Shown: positions 25,030 through 37,105, numbered from the stretch's first letter. The stretch: DNA of 64,000 bases from Enchytraeus crypticus (GCA_905160935.1 CAJHZI010000382.1:2615001-2679000); one strand, 5' to 3'. A program made the numbers and translations. The notes: a model not told the origin generated them from the letters alone.

Positions 25030-27430
25030 CACAATATTATATCGCAAAGTAAATAGCATCGACATCAATCAATTCTGATCCTGAGAACTCGACTCTAATC
25101 AAGTCGCCTTTTCCTGATCTCAATGAACCCATTGCATCTGCCATGGGGTAAATGTTACTGCAGTACAACTCCACCCTTTCTGCTCTGCTTGATAAACACG
25201 CACCTTTGACTAGCAAAACTGTCAGAGAGTCTAACCCCTTGTTCACTCCTGAGCTGGCTAAGTTAAAGTCTGCGTGTCGTAAAGCTGACAGGAAATGGCG
25301 TGAAACTCATGCTGTGGTTTGGAAAACCACATTAAATGTACAATACAAGCTGTATCGCACCGCCATTGCATCTGCCAAACAGCAATACTACTCCTCCGTC
25401 ATCAGCAATGCAGTAGACTCCAGGAACTTATGGAAAGCGGTTAACACGCTTTTACACAGGACACCCTCTCCTTCCCTGCCTTCACTTCCTGTCGAATCAC
25501 TTCCCAATCAATTTGCCTTGCACTTCTCCGACAAAATCAATAAACTCAGGTCCTCTATCACTCATGCCGCTAACTCAACACCTCATTTCATTCAACCAAC
25601 CAAATCAATCCATGAGCAACTCCAAATCTTTACCCCTGTCACCATCGATGAGATTACGCAACAAGTCTTGGATTCACTCCCTAAGCATTGTGATCTCGAT
25701 CCTATCCCTACTTCTCTCTTGAAGAAGTGCATCCATGTTCTCGCGCCCACAATTTCCCAGATTGTCAACCCTTCCTTGTCCACTGGCACATTTCCTCATT
25801 CATTCAAAAATGCCATCGTCACACCACTCTTGAAAAAGCCCTCACTGGATAAAGAATCACTTTCCAACTACAGACCAAGATCCAATCTATCATACCTCTC
25901 CAAACTCACTGAGAGATTAGTCTTTCGTAGACTCTCCACTCATCTCGAATCCAATGACCTATTTATATGAACACCAATCGGCATACACTAAAAACCGCTC
26001 TACTGAAACTTCTTCTCTCAATCTGCAACACCATCACCAACGCCATGAGCACTCAGCGTGTCACTGGGCTTCGCATGCTCGATCTATCTGCGGCCTTTGA
26101 CACCATAGATCACCAAATCCTCCTACAACGTCTTTCCTCTTGGTTTGGTATCCATGGCAATGCTCTTGCATGGTTTATCTCATATCTTACCGATCGTACT
26201 CTCAGCATAAAAGTGCAAGAGTACGCATCTCCACCTTCCAACCTCAAGTACGGTGTGCCTCAGGGCTCCGTTCTTGGTCCAATCCTGTTCAACCTCTACA
26301 CTACACGTTTAAGCTCCTTGATTTCCTCTCATTCACTTGACAACCAACGTTTTGCTGACGACACTCAGCTATACACATGCTTCACCCCCACTCCTATCCT
26401 GATGCCAAAGCACGCCTACAGCAATCCTTCCAGTCGATTTCTTCATAGATGTCTGCCAATTTCTTAGCTCTCAATCCATCCAAGACTGAGTTTGTGCTAT
26501 TTAGGACACCTACACAACTGTCAAAACTGAATGAGGCTTCCCTCTCTCTCACTTCTGACCTGGCCATTGCACCTGTTTCTTCTGTCAAGAGCCTCGGTGT
26601 CATCCTCGACCAGCATCTCACATTCCACGATCACATCACCAAAACTTCACAGGCTTGCTTCTTCCACATCAGATATCTGCGTCGAATACGACCATATCTT
26701 ACCGTTGAGACCGCTTCTACTATCGGAGCGGCTCTCGTGCAATCCAAACTAAACTACTGCAGCTCCTTGTTTCTGAATCTCCCAAGCTGTGAGATCGACA
26801 GATTGCAGTTCATCCAGAATTCCCTTGCACGTGCAGTCTTCCGTCGTTCTAAGCACTCCCATGTGACTCCTCTCTTGAAGTCTCTGCACTAGCTTAAAGT
26901 CAGAAAACGCATTGTTTACAAGGCAGCTTCTCTGACATACAAGTCTATCACTACTCCGGGCAAAGGTTAAATGTCCCACTTAATACAAGTGAGACAGCCT
27001 GCCTCCATGCAATCATCCACAAGGTCCTCTAAGCTAATCACTTTAGAGCGACCTGGCATCCCTTCTCGCAGTAAGCTCTCCAACCGCTCCTGCTAGCACA
27101 CTGCTCCTCAGATCTGGAATTCTCTTCCTTCCACTTTTCGCACCCCCTCATCTTCTGCTGATCACCCTTTCCTTTCATATGAACAGTTTTATAGACGGTT
27201 GAAGGCTTTTCATTTTGACCACTCATATTCAACCTTTGCATATGAACTGAGACCAACACGTAAACCTCCATTCCACTAGTACCCTTCCTCGGACCGAACT
27301 TCCGGATTTTGGATCGCACCGTTTTTGGACCCCACACTCCTCTCGTCGGATTTGATTTGGTACCACAGTGCTCAATGTTGTCATTGACGATAGTAGCACT
27401 CTAATTTTGTTGTTGTTGATGTTAACTATT
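25030..27430 (+). mobile_element. L2-like non-LTR retrotransposon, 5'-truncated
   Basis: Long reverse transcriptase remnant. The first frame, 25152-25970, covers the linker and N-terminal RT (DLDPIPTSLLKKC, TPLLKKPSLDKESLSNYRP). A frameshift near 25970 leads to DLSAAFDTIDHQILL, YGVPQGSVLGPILFNLY and the catalytic FADDTQLY near 26360. Another shift at about 26450 leads to FLALNPSKTEFVLF and SLGVILDQHLTFHDH, with a stop at 26892 inside the domain. EQFYRRLK near 27190 is the C-terminus. The 3' UTR ends with TTGTTGTTGATGTT near 27420. Confidence 0.9.
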
Positions 27431-28175
27431 CAGACAACGACTGCACGCCTATGCCATCAGGCATCTTCCCTTGGAGTCCACTGTCTGATATTGTATAGTT
27501 GAACGACTTTGAAAGTTTGAAGTAGGAAGAATATTTCCGATGCGACTTTTATATAGAATATTTTATATAGAAACTTACATTTATTTATTCTTTATCATTT
27601 TTGTAGATATCGTATTGAGTTTTGAGTTCTTTTGTCGAGTTGTTAGTTTCTAATGTCTGGCTGATGTCTTGATTTAAAAGTAGTCAATTATATGGTTTTA
27701 CTAAGGTATTATCGTATTTCGCATTGCCGCACAGAGCTTAGGAATAATCAGATTATATAATATTTAATTTTAACTGAGCATAAATTGGATTCACCTTTGT
27801 CATTGATGGCAGTAGTCCATTCTTGGTCAGGTCTAATTTGTTCATGTTATTAATCACAAATACAATATCTATTTAAATTGCCTCTTAATTATTTTACTCT
27901 TTCTTATGAATTCGTCGTATCTGATTGTTTTATTATTTTATTATTGTTGTATAATTTGGATTTAGTTAATGGTGGATTTCTTTTTATCAACTTTTTAATA
28001 TGTCACGTAATTACTTCCGTCATCTGCCGAAAGTTGTTTTACTAAAATAGATAATATATGTATTTTAGAAATACATAGTTTTATAAAAGCTCTTTACAAA
28101 TGACCTGTATTTTGATGACTGATGGATAGGTATATCTAATGATAGACCATAGTTAATTTATTCTAGTTCTAATTT
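27431..28175. other. No feature seen
   Basis: AT-rich intergenic sequence. Confidence 0.4.
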
Positions 28176-28299
28176 AGCTGGAGCCAGTTTCGATGTCGGT
28201 AAGATATTCGATCGCGGGGTTCAAATCCTGGGCTGTACCGTCACAAACATCCCTTTCGAGTGAGGAAACTGGCGCTAGGCCTAACATTAGCTTTTTAAC
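28176..28299 (+). mobile_element. tRNA-derived SINE with internal deletion
   Basis: Same family as 8318. About 15 bp before the B box are missing, which shortens the A-to-B box spacing. Confidence 0.8.
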
Positions 28300-28763
28300 A
28301 AGCTCTATACTTTTATTAAATAAAAATTAACTTTAAATAGTTTTTAGTTAAAGTTAGCCTAAAGTTTAACCGCTGCACTTAGTAAAAGATAAATTTGTTA
28401 TTAATTTTTAATAACTATTTTGAAAACCACTGGTATATCTTGTAATTTCCTGTCAACAAATATATTTAGCAACCTGGTCTTGATGGCATATTGGCATTTA
28501 GAGAAGTTCACTAATTCACATACTACACAATTCTAGCATGAAGTCCCTCTATACAATCGCTTTGCCAGCCGAAGTTCACAAAAGTAGCCGTTAAATCCGA
28601 GATTCAAGTCGTTTACAGCCCAAGTTATTTAAATACTCGCCAAAGCCCAAAGAAAAAATTCTTGTACAAATTAATATCTTTCTAACAAACCTTGTAACCT
28701 TTGGTCATTATCCTCTGTTACAATCGATATAGTCCTTACATCATAAGAATTTTCTCAGTCACG
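28300..28763. other. No feature seen
   Basis: AT-rich sequence before the hAT-like element. Confidence 0.35.
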
Positions 28764-28771
28764 CTGATTTT

Positions 28772-30751
28772 CAGGGGCGGTTCTAGCTTACGCAAAATGG
28801 GGTGGCCAGAGGGGTGCAAGGCAAAATTTTGGGGGGTACATATAACGCATTTTTTTCGGGAAAGGCGTTATTAAACCCCTCCCCGGAGGGGAAATTTTGT
28901 AAAATTAGAGTCATGAAACCGTAGGTCTATATTTTATGAGAATATTATGCTAAATAGTAGGGGATTATTTTTCTTTTTGGAATTTGTCATTAATAAATCT
29001 TTTCTATTATATATCATCTTCATCATCATCACATCGGTCTAAAGAAGCATAACAAATCTTGAGTGAATGCAGTCCCTGGCCACACCCAACTATGATGTTT
29101 TATAAATTATACTAAACCAATAGCTAAAACAATTACCGTAGAAATTTGTCAACTTAAACGTTTTAAATTCGCATTAAAAGAAAACATTCGCAAGTTTCCC
29201 AAATCATGACATGAAACAAACATAAACTGAGCGAAACCTTCATTAAATAGCTTGCTTAATATTTGAATTACATCTACAGTATAAATTAACCTATAAACTT
29301 TAAACTATTAACTATAAACTTTAGGCCTAAATGCTAGAAATAAAGAAAATGCTCTTAGCTGTATTGCTAAAACTTAATGAAACAATCTAGCGACTATGGT
29401 TCATTCATATGAAGCCCAAAACTGAATAAGAAGTAGAATGAACATTCTGCCGATTCGAAGACTCCCGGCTAGATTGCTAGCTTCCTTCATTATGTGTTAA
29501 TGAATGTGTTCATTGCCTTATCACACCCCTTGAAGTAGACCTACGGTAGACTTCGAGTTAAGGTCGATGACCTTAATATGCACTATATAGATTCAATTAC
29601 AATGTAACAAATGAACGTCTAAACAACTTTCGGATTCGTACCGGGAGATTTTGTACTCAACTATACAAGGTTAGGATGTTTTACGAGAGTTGGAGAGTTG
29701 ATTGTGGGAGTCTTTAGTAAAATCAAACAGCTTTATAATTCGGCGGAAGCAGCATCGTAAAACAATTAGACCAAATGCACTGAAACTACTACAACCGATT
29801 CGTTCGTTGTTCTGCGGTGTCTCAATTAAGCTATTACTTGACTTAGTCAGCCTACGCCTATGCTGCACCAATAAGGAATTCTCTTTCATCTACTCTTTGG
29901 AAGTCTTCTTTTAAATCACATCGGTGACATCGGCCTCCGCTTTCCCTTGAGCAGTTCCATAGGCAGTTGAAGACCCATATTTTTCGTCTCTCTTTTACAT
30001 TCAGCGACTATGAGTTGCGACCAGAACGCAAGCCTCCTTTTCTTTAATTTCCTTTATCTTTTGTCTGATTTTTTGGATTTTGTCATTTGTACCGTTTTGG
30101 ACATTCTTTTTGCTCACCGGCTGGGATTTGTCTCAATAGTGCTCGATGTTGTCATTGGCGACAATAGCACTCATATTGTTGTTATGTAATGTTTATGAGC
30201 TTCGTTGTAGAAAAGCTCCTCTTGCACGAGGCAAAACTTGCAGGGAGGATTGCTGAAATCTTTGCTAATCTAAAAGTGTCATGTAACGCTTCTGCGGATT
30301 CTACTGTTCAAAAATGCAAATTTAAATTATCAGATAGATTAGTGTGTGAGAGTCTGATCTACTCGGCCTTAGCTTCGTTGCTTTGTATCATTCGGCTAAG
30401 CTATTGAAGCTCATTATGAAGGTCTACCATATTGAGTACTAGCTCAGCAGCCCTTCTATTTTAAACAGTGAGTGGACCCGGGCAGAGTGCGAGTCTGCGC
30501 GTAAGTAATATGATATCATATACTGATGTCGGGTTCTGACGGTGTGGCTTATATTCACAGTTCGATTGTCGTTATTAAAGTGCATCACACTTTAATCAAG
30601 CATCTTAAACAAGCATCGTCTTAAATGAGCATCTGATGCTCCTGATCCAGCACTGTTATGTTATGGTAATCAGCAATAAAAATCAATATTTTTGTCGACC
30701 ATTTTTGGGGTGGCCGTGGCCACCCCAGGCCACCCCTCAGAACCGCCACTG
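28772..30751 (+). mobile_element. 1.98 kb hAT-like transposon with TIRs and 8-bp target duplication
   Basis: The left end is CAGGGGCGGTTCTAG; the right end, read inward, is CAGTGGCGGTTCTGAG. Flanking octamers CTGATTTT (28764-28771) and CTGGTTTT (30752-30759) differ at one base, as expected for a hAT 8-bp target duplication. I see no transposase, so it is non-autonomous. Within it, about 29890-30190 encodes EQFHRQLK then SDYELRPERKPPF, a captured retrotransposon 3' end like that at 27180-27430. The small frames at 29671-29914 and 30189-30407 match no family I know. Confidence 0.82.
29890..30190 (+). mobile_element. L2-like 3' fragment inside the hAT element
   Basis: EQFHRQLK and YELRPERKPPF parallel EQFYRRLK and YELRPTRKPPF of the LINE ending at 27430. 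TGTTGTCATTG and TAGCACTC of the LINE 3' UTR recur at 30150-30175. The inverted hAT copy carries the same insert at about 18150-18430. Confidence 0.75.
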
Positions 30752-30759
30752 CTGGTTTT

Positions 30760-31167
30760 AGGATTCTCTGGTTATCATGTCATTTATTAAATTACTTACA
30801 TGTATTATTTGTAATTGAGTTTTTAGGGAAGCATGAATAAAATGCAAATCAAGACATGTAGTCAGCAGAAAATAGCCCTCAAAAGCAAATCTTACTAAAG
30901 CTACGTGTCTGCGAACGTGTCTATGAATAAACAGTTCGCTGACTTGTGAATGTCAGACGTATCTCGAGATAACCAGAATTCGCCAGATGAGTGATCTACT
31001 CAATTCTCTCAAAAGGACTTAGCGAGGGAGGATAAGAACTGCGCAATTAGCATTCCTGTAGAACAAATTTACAATCTAGTCAAATAAAATTTCTAAGTTA
31101 CGGCACGTTAACAGTAAAGAAACTATCTCTTATTACCTTGTATGCTCATATAATAAAGTATTTTATT
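30760..31167. other. No feature seen
   Basis: Intergenic sequence between the hAT element and the hairpin. Confidence 0.35.
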
Positions 31168-31231
31168 ACCAGCTATTGTCTGTGTAGTGTCTCTTATTAA
31201 CATAAGAGACACTACACAGACAATAGCTGGT
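31168..31231. repeat. Perfect 30-bp foldback hairpin
   Basis: The left arm 31168-31197 is the exact reverse complement of 31202-31231, with a 4-nt TAAC loop. The arm begins ACCAGCTATTGTCTGTG. No poly-T terminator follows. Confidence 0.95.
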
Positions 31232-31330
31232 GAGCTCACGGAATTATCTATTTTAACAGCTTAGCTATTTATTACTAGAATAAGTTTTTATTTGTACTTT
31301 TCCGTCTTCGAAAGACGGATTATCTTTTTT

Positions 31331-31468
31331 TGGCTGGAGCCAGTGGCAATGTAAGTAAGATATTCGAGCTCGGATCAGTATATGCGGGGTTCAAATCCTG
31401 GGCTCGCTCGTCACTGACATCGATTTCGAGTGAGGAAACTGACATTAACATTAGCTTTACCAGCTTTT
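31331..31468 (+). mobile_element. tRNA-derived SINE
   Basis: Near full-length copy of the family at 8318. The A box region has changes (TGGCAATGTAAG); the B box GGTTCAAATCC is intact; the tail ends TTAGCTTTACCAGC. Confidence 0.82.
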
Positions 31469-31499
31469 GAGTGATTTAAGCGCAAGTCATGCTTTGCCA

Positions 31500-31712
31500 C
31501 ATTTCCTGTTGATCCGCTTTGAGTTCAGCCTTGTAGGTGGGTATAGGCTTTAACAATTAATACTGCTGCAGAATTGTGCCCACAAACAGTAGTCCAAAAA
31601 ATTGAAGTCTGGCGAATTAGGAGACCATTCGTCTTTTTCATGAACTCTGAACTGTGGTCTTCTAGTCATTCTGGAGCGAGGTGAGTGGGCCGGTACGCCG
31701 TCTTGCTGGAAT
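31500..31712 (-). pseudogene. Tc1/mariner transposase fragment
   Basis: The reverse strand encodes FQQDGVPAHS at about 31712-31683, then DEWSPNSPDFNFLDYCLW to about 31575. These are the second catalytic Asp region and the NSPDLNPLDY block of mariner-type DDE transposases. The frame ends at a stop near 31548. The N-terminal half and first catalytic Asp are absent. Dead copy. Confidence 0.85.
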
Positions 31713-31734
31713 GTGAATGCATGATTTCAGCACC

Positions 31735-31880
31735 TTTTTCGTAGCTACGCTGTAATTGTTTTACTGCTGAACAGATTTACACTTAATTTGCAGGTTATAC
31801 GTAGGTATTCCTCCTCGAGATGGTCCAAAACCTTTGTACATATATTTTGAGCTTTGACGAAGTTATTGAGCTTTCGGTGC
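31735..31880 (+). mobile_element. MITE-like terminal domain beside the transposase fragment
   Basis: GTAATTG, CAGATTTACAC, TTTGCAGGTTATACG, TTCCTCCTCGAGA and GAAGTTATTGAG follow the order and spacing of the right end of the MITE at 9966-10723. This links that MITE family to a mariner-type parent. Confidence 0.55.
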
Positions 31881-32589
31881 CACTCTGGCCTTTACTGTTG
31901 TTCACGCTTCTCTTAAATGTATATTCAATCAATCAATCACTAAATAAACAATCAATTCATAAGAATTTAGCGTCCGGTTCTTAGCCATAAGGCCATGTCA
32001 GGGACGTCTCTTGAAGACTCTGCACAAACCGGCGCCAAAACACCACACAATATCCTTACGTAATCATTAATTTTACAATCATGACAACAGAATGTAGTCT
32101 CTAATGACTACACTCTGTAGTCATGTCTTAATGACATAATCTATGTCTCATTATGATAAATGAAACAAAAACCTCGATAAATAAAACAAAAATGTAATAT
32201 TTGTAATATTTCGTTCCTATGAGTCGATTATTCAGACATTCTGAAGAAATATGGCCTTTGAAATTTTGCATCCTACAGTAGCGTAGCGCCATTTTTAGTA
32301 TTGTCAAATCAAAATGTGTTTGAAATGTTCAAATATAAATTCTCTGTTGACTGTTCATTAATCTGGATGATAGCATATTTTATGTATGAATAAAACACTA
32401 GTGTACTAGGGGCTATGTTCCCTTTGGTACTGGATTGATGATACAAAGAGGGAGAGAGAGAGATTCGAGGAGAGACAATAAGAGAAAAGGATAATTTTAT
32501 AGTAAATTTTAAATTGATGCTCAAATTAAAGCAGATCCTTTGTTACTTTACCATTATTACATTCTTTTTTATGTTGTGCAGTTCCACAG
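31881..32589. other. No feature seen
   Basis: AT-rich, with a short GA run at 32450-32462. Confidence 0.35.
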
Positions 32590-32780
32590 TAGATATTTTT
32601 ATTCTAAGGCTGCCCTGAAGCTACATAAAGCGCATTCCAACGATCAACAAGTTAATACCTTCACAAAATACTATGCCCTATCAACACTATAATGCAATCT
32701 ATTATGCAGCCCATAAGTTCGGATTAAGGGCTTCTGAGGATGTTTTCCCTTAGCTTGCTCAGCCCGAACTTATTCACCTC
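32590..32780 (-). repeat. Interspersed repeat, 3' half
   Basis: Diverged reverse copy of the second half of the repeat at 15801-16170; CAACAAGTTAATACCTTCAC corresponds to GTGAAGGGATTAACATGCTG there. Confidence 0.45.
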
Positions 32781-33435
32781 TTGCAATACTTGTGATTACT
32801 ATTATTTGCGATTTACTATTGAATATTTTATTTGTTTGCATAATTATCTGTATAACATAATCTTGGTTCTAACATTGTAAGGCTCATTTAATTGGTGCCA
32901 CGACATCGTGTTCTTACATAACATCATTCGCATGAACGATAAGCAACATTCTAATCAAGGCTCAGACGATATGTAGATCAGGCCAGTCTACATGGTAGAT
33001 ATGTAGACCAGGCCTGAAAGATAAGATAATTATGTGATTTTATCTTTTGCTTTTTATTGTATTTCTGTCTATCGGGCTCTTATATTAAAGACAACCTTTT
33101 GCTACATTTATGAAATGCAAACTTTTTCTATGAAGCAAACAAAGGTTTAGAGAACGAAATGTATAACATTTCTGTGTTTTATTGGAGAAATATCATTTTT
33201 CTCAGCAGCGAGGCAAAATGTGCAAACAAAAAATCCCATTCACGAATAAATAAGAATTATTTAACTTTTTTAAATTAAAATTTTTGAATTTAAATTGTTA
33301 AATTTTTTGACTGATACTTCCTTTTTGAATTATTTCGAATTCCTTTTGTCCTTTCTGATTTGGCTTTAATTTATACTTCCACCCCCATTGTTATATTGTA
33401 CACCTACAGCATTATAGAATCACCTCGTAAATAAA
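32781..33435. other. No feature seen
   Basis: AT-rich intergenic sequence. Confidence 0.35.
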
Positions 33436-33500
33436 ATTAATAATAATAAAGGTTCAACGTCCGTTTCCTCATCCAGGGATGATGTCAGGTACGTCAATGG
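33436..33500 (-). mobile_element. 3' end of L2-like LINE
   Basis: On the reverse strand, ATCCCTGGATGAGGAAACGG then ACGTTGAACC and a TTATTATTA tail: the same 3' terminus as at 22622 and 61800. Confidence 0.65.
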
Positions 33501-33955
33501 ATCACTAGCTCTATAGTACACTAGCATATAGTACACTTGCATAATTAGTAATACATAATTAATAGTACATAATACATAAATAGTAGACTGTTAACCAGCT
33601 AATTTATTAACCGATATTATGGCGGTACTAAATGAATTCTTTACATCCTGGTCTAACCAAGAAAAATCTACAAAATCTTTGTCAAGTTGTAACATTAATT
33701 TTGTTAGAAATTAATATAAGTTAATATAAGTTAATCAATCATCATCATAATTATCATCGTCATCATCATCATCATCTTCCCTTGAATTCCAGTTCAGCAA
33801 AGGTCGCGTAGCGAGTAGACCTTATATTTCTATAGTTTTGGAAAATTTTATAGCAATTTCTGGAGCCAAGGCGCTCATAAACTAAATGCCCCTTCTGACA
33901 TTGGCTTGTATCTTAGTGCTTTTTCGTCTTTTGCGACACGTTCAGTCCACGGTCG
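33501..33955. other. No gene seen; CAT-rich simple repeat
   Basis: CAT/TCA triplets lie at 33739-33778. The rest has no recognised feature. Confidence 0.4.
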
Positions 33956-34015
33956 GTCTATTCTGCAGCAACCGGGACACAACACTGGTTGTGTCCCGGT
34001 TGCTGCAGAATAGAC
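33956..34015. repeat. Perfect 28-bp foldback hairpin
   Basis: Left arm 33956-33983 and right arm 33988-34015 are exact reverse complements around a 4-nt ACTG loop. The arm contains CTGCAGCAACCGGGACAC. Part of the arm (GTCCCGGTTGCTG) is repeated just after, at about 34023-34035. Confidence 0.95.
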
Positions 34016-34870
34016 GGTTGCTGTCCCGGTTGCTGTGGTTAATGAATCAAAATTGTAAACCATTTCCTAACGAATTTTCAGCTGTTATTTTATAATAATT
34101 CACGGAGTCCGTGGCATGAACGGGCAGCCTTCCTACTGTGCATCATTCTGTCTAATACTGTGTATACAACAATGAATCTTGAACTCGCCCGCCGCTCATA
34201 TGATTTAGTTTACAATTACCATCTCATCTGTTTTAGTCCTTTCAGTATCTAAATTAAAACTGTTTCATGCATCAAATTCAATTAGAAAAGCAAAACACCA
34301 AACTGATTTACTTCATAGAAGGGAATATATTTAATCTCATTCGAAAGCGAATATACTGTAATTTGTCTTAGTTCTTATTGCGCTGGTCTCAAGAGCTCCG
34401 ATAAGTAATTGCTAAATCTTGTTACTCTAATCACCTGTGTTAGTGATTTGTAGCCCTTGAGTTGTGTGACGGCTGCGCAGCGCACTAATTATCTGTCACA
34501 GCATGGCCGCCATAATGGAGGATGCGGGGGTTCTTGCTTCACTTCAGAATTATCTAAAACTGATAAACTACATAAAAACATAGTAACTTCATCATATTAT
34601 TTATTCGTTCCGTTAAGTCTTGCTGAATCATCATGATATAGTTAAGTAATTAAGAAAGTATACTGATAATAATTATTTCTAAATATATTACTTTGTGCTG
34701 ATAGGTTAACATAAGCCAGTAAGCCTGTGATTGCCAATATTTATATAAAGCAAAGCCACGGATTGGTAATAAACTGCTTATTTTTATTTTTTCTAATTCT
34801 AGATTTATATGCTAATTATACTCCAGATAATAAATAATTGTGTTATAAAGCCTGTAGTAGTTCTCTATGG

Positions 34871-34876
<6 letters not shown>
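34016..34876. other. No gene seen; one GC-richer patch
   Basis: Around 34480-34545 a GC-rich patch has CAGCATGGCCGCC, a good start context, followed by 26 codons. It could be a first exon, but I find no convincing donor. Otherwise AT-rich. Confidence 0.3.
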
Positions 34877-34877
<1 letters not shown>

Positions 34878-34914
<37 letters not shown>

Positions 34915-34938
34915 GTGTATATATATATATATATATAT

Positions 34939-34985
<47 letters not shown>
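34878..34985. repeat. (TA)n microsatellite, interrupted
   Basis: Two long TA runs separated by ACGTG and ATTATATTAT. Confidence 0.95.
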
Positions 34986-34988
<3 letters not shown>

Positions 34989-36346
34989 TGTATTTAGGTC
35001 TTTTGTAGCTGAAAATTAGCTAGAGCAAAGACTAGTCTGAAGAAAATCATCTATATCATGACTAATTCAAAAGATTAACTTCGAGTATTTTGTTATGTTT
35101 AAATAACAGTGTAATTCCATTAATCTTTTGATTGACGATGAGAAGTTTCTAAACCAATTGGTCTACAAATATCAAAGTAATGAAGGACTTAATAAAAATC
35201 AATACATTACTTTACTTTAGCAATTGTGAAAGAATCCGGGGTATAATTATATATTAAGGGCCCATATTTGATACTTCAATACCTTCTTCAAATTATTTTT
35301 TAACTTTTCGAGCTCCACAATCTAACAATTGACGTCATTATATAACCTTATTGCAGCCCTCAAAATTATTTTGTCTTCACATTTAAATTATTCACCGACA
35401 TAAATGCTGAGTTTAAATTTTAAATTTAATATTTAACGTAAAAATTATCAAAGGTGAAATTATGAATTTATAAATTTGTTCAAGATGGTAGGTCCTTTCT
35501 GAGTCCGGTATGCCGTTGAGTGTTACAAATCGATATCGTCAATAGCTTGATCACAATACTTCATAAAGTCGATAAAACAACTTCAGATCGTAGGTCGATT
35601 CACACACTGGTTGCCATGTAAATAGATTGCATATTTTGCATTTCAGTATAGAATTCATTTACGTTAGCTATGCGAATTGAATAGTTTTATTACTATCGAT
35701 TGCTTATTATTATATGATTTGCTAGGAATAAATTACAGAAAGGGACTATACTGTACTATGAATGGAAGTATGATGAAAACTTACTGTAGCTCGTATGCAA
35801 TTATGCGATACTACTAAATTTGCTCTTTTTTACCACATACTTTATCAATCATATAATATTAATTAAGTGATTCCAACTTTGTTAAACTAAAATTTATACA
35901 ACCGAGTAGTTAGTGCATTTGATGAAAATTTATATGAAGTTTTATAGTGTGTAATACATTTAGCTATGTTCAGATTTCCGTATATTTCAAATTAATAGCA
36001 GGCTGGAATTTTGCGATTCCTCCTAATACGAGTCTAGTAGGTCGAATATTAATTTAAAATCAGGTCGAATACTACGAGCACGGAACTTTAGTTTGCTTAA
36101 ACGATTTGGAACTAATACAGGTAATTATGTCCAAACATACATGTAGGGCCTACTAGTGCTGGAAACACAAAAAATATTATTAAAATTATTCAGAGAATTG
36201 ATATAAATCGAATTATAAGTAGTTGAAAAACTGCGGAAAATCTCTGCATAACGTATTAGAAAAATTTTCCGAGCACCTCACATTAATGTACTACGAAACA
36301 TCTAAAAGTAAGTTTAGATATAAAATAGGTTTATGAGCTTTCCAGA
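34986..36346. other. No feature seen
   Basis: AT-rich sequence upstream of the five-exon gene; it may contain its promoter or 5' exons. Confidence 0.35.
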
Positions 36347-36458
36347 TAAAGTTTTACAATTGTTCAAGAAGTAAAATAATATTAAAAAAACTGAGAAAGA
36401 ACAAAGAAGATATAAGTTGTTACGGAGCAATAGATATCATAATAAGTTCTCCAGAGAT

Positions 36459-36676
36459 ATGCCCTCGATTGTCAGCAGCCGAACAGCTGAGCCCTCGACC
36501 TTGAACTCTGCCTCAGAGAGTCCTGAGTGTGGCGCCAAGTCAGGGCGAGAAACTTCCAGAAGTGAGAACAAAGAGAAGTCTTACCCTAAAACAAAGCTCG
36601 AATATTACAAGAAGGAACTTAAACGTCTTGAAGACGAAACTTATAAGCGTCAAAAGGAAATTAAATCCCCTCGCAG
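36459..36676 (+). CDS. Unrecognised five-exon gene, exon 1
   Basis: First recognised coding exon of a 343-residue protein that I do not recognise. The start chosen is the only in-frame ATG; the frame is open back to a stop at 36333, so the exon could instead begin after the TTTCCAG at 36346 and have an upstream partner. Residues 1-40 are Ser/Glu-rich. Residues about 42-70 (YPKTKLEYYKKELKRLEDET) are strongly charged and likely helical or coiled. The exon ends CGCAG before a GTATGC donor at 36677, leaving phase 2, and pairs with exons at 38004, 40331, 41434 and 42162. No signal peptide or membrane segment is visible. The protein is basic, hydrophilic and probably intracellular. Confidence 0.7.
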
Positions 36677-36858
36677 GTATGCAACTACTAGACGCAACTG
36701 ATTAAACATAAGCGATAATACAGTTTTAACGCCCAACAATTTTTATTAATTGCCCAATGGTTTTTATTAAGCTTTGCTGGTTATTCTTAAACTTGACTGA
36801 TATGTTCTAACTACGACTCTTCACACTTTCACTGTTCTGTGTTGATTGTCGAGCCATT

Positions 36859-37105
36859 CGTGATCATCACTCTTGATCATCACTCTTTATCATCATTCTT
36901 GATCATCACCCTTGATAATCACTCTTGATCATCACTCTTGATCATCATTCTTGATCATCACTCTTGAGAATCACTCTTGATCATCACTCTTGATAATCAC
37001 TCTTGATCATCACTCTTGATCATCATTCTTGATCATCACTCTTGATAATCACTCTTGATCATCACTCTTGATCAGAACTCCTAATCAGCATTCCTGGTCA
37101 TCACT
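36859..37105. repeat. 13-bp minisatellite (GATCATCACTCTT)n
   Basis: About 19 head-to-tail 13-bp units in intron 1 of the five-exon gene. Variants GATAATCACTCTT and GATCATCATTCTT alternate in a higher-order order; the last three units decay. Each canonical junction makes TTGATCA. Confidence 0.93.

Noticed and set aside
36859..37105. Regular repeats resembling an iteron origin
   Set aside because: 13-bp units run without spacers in an intron; no replication context.
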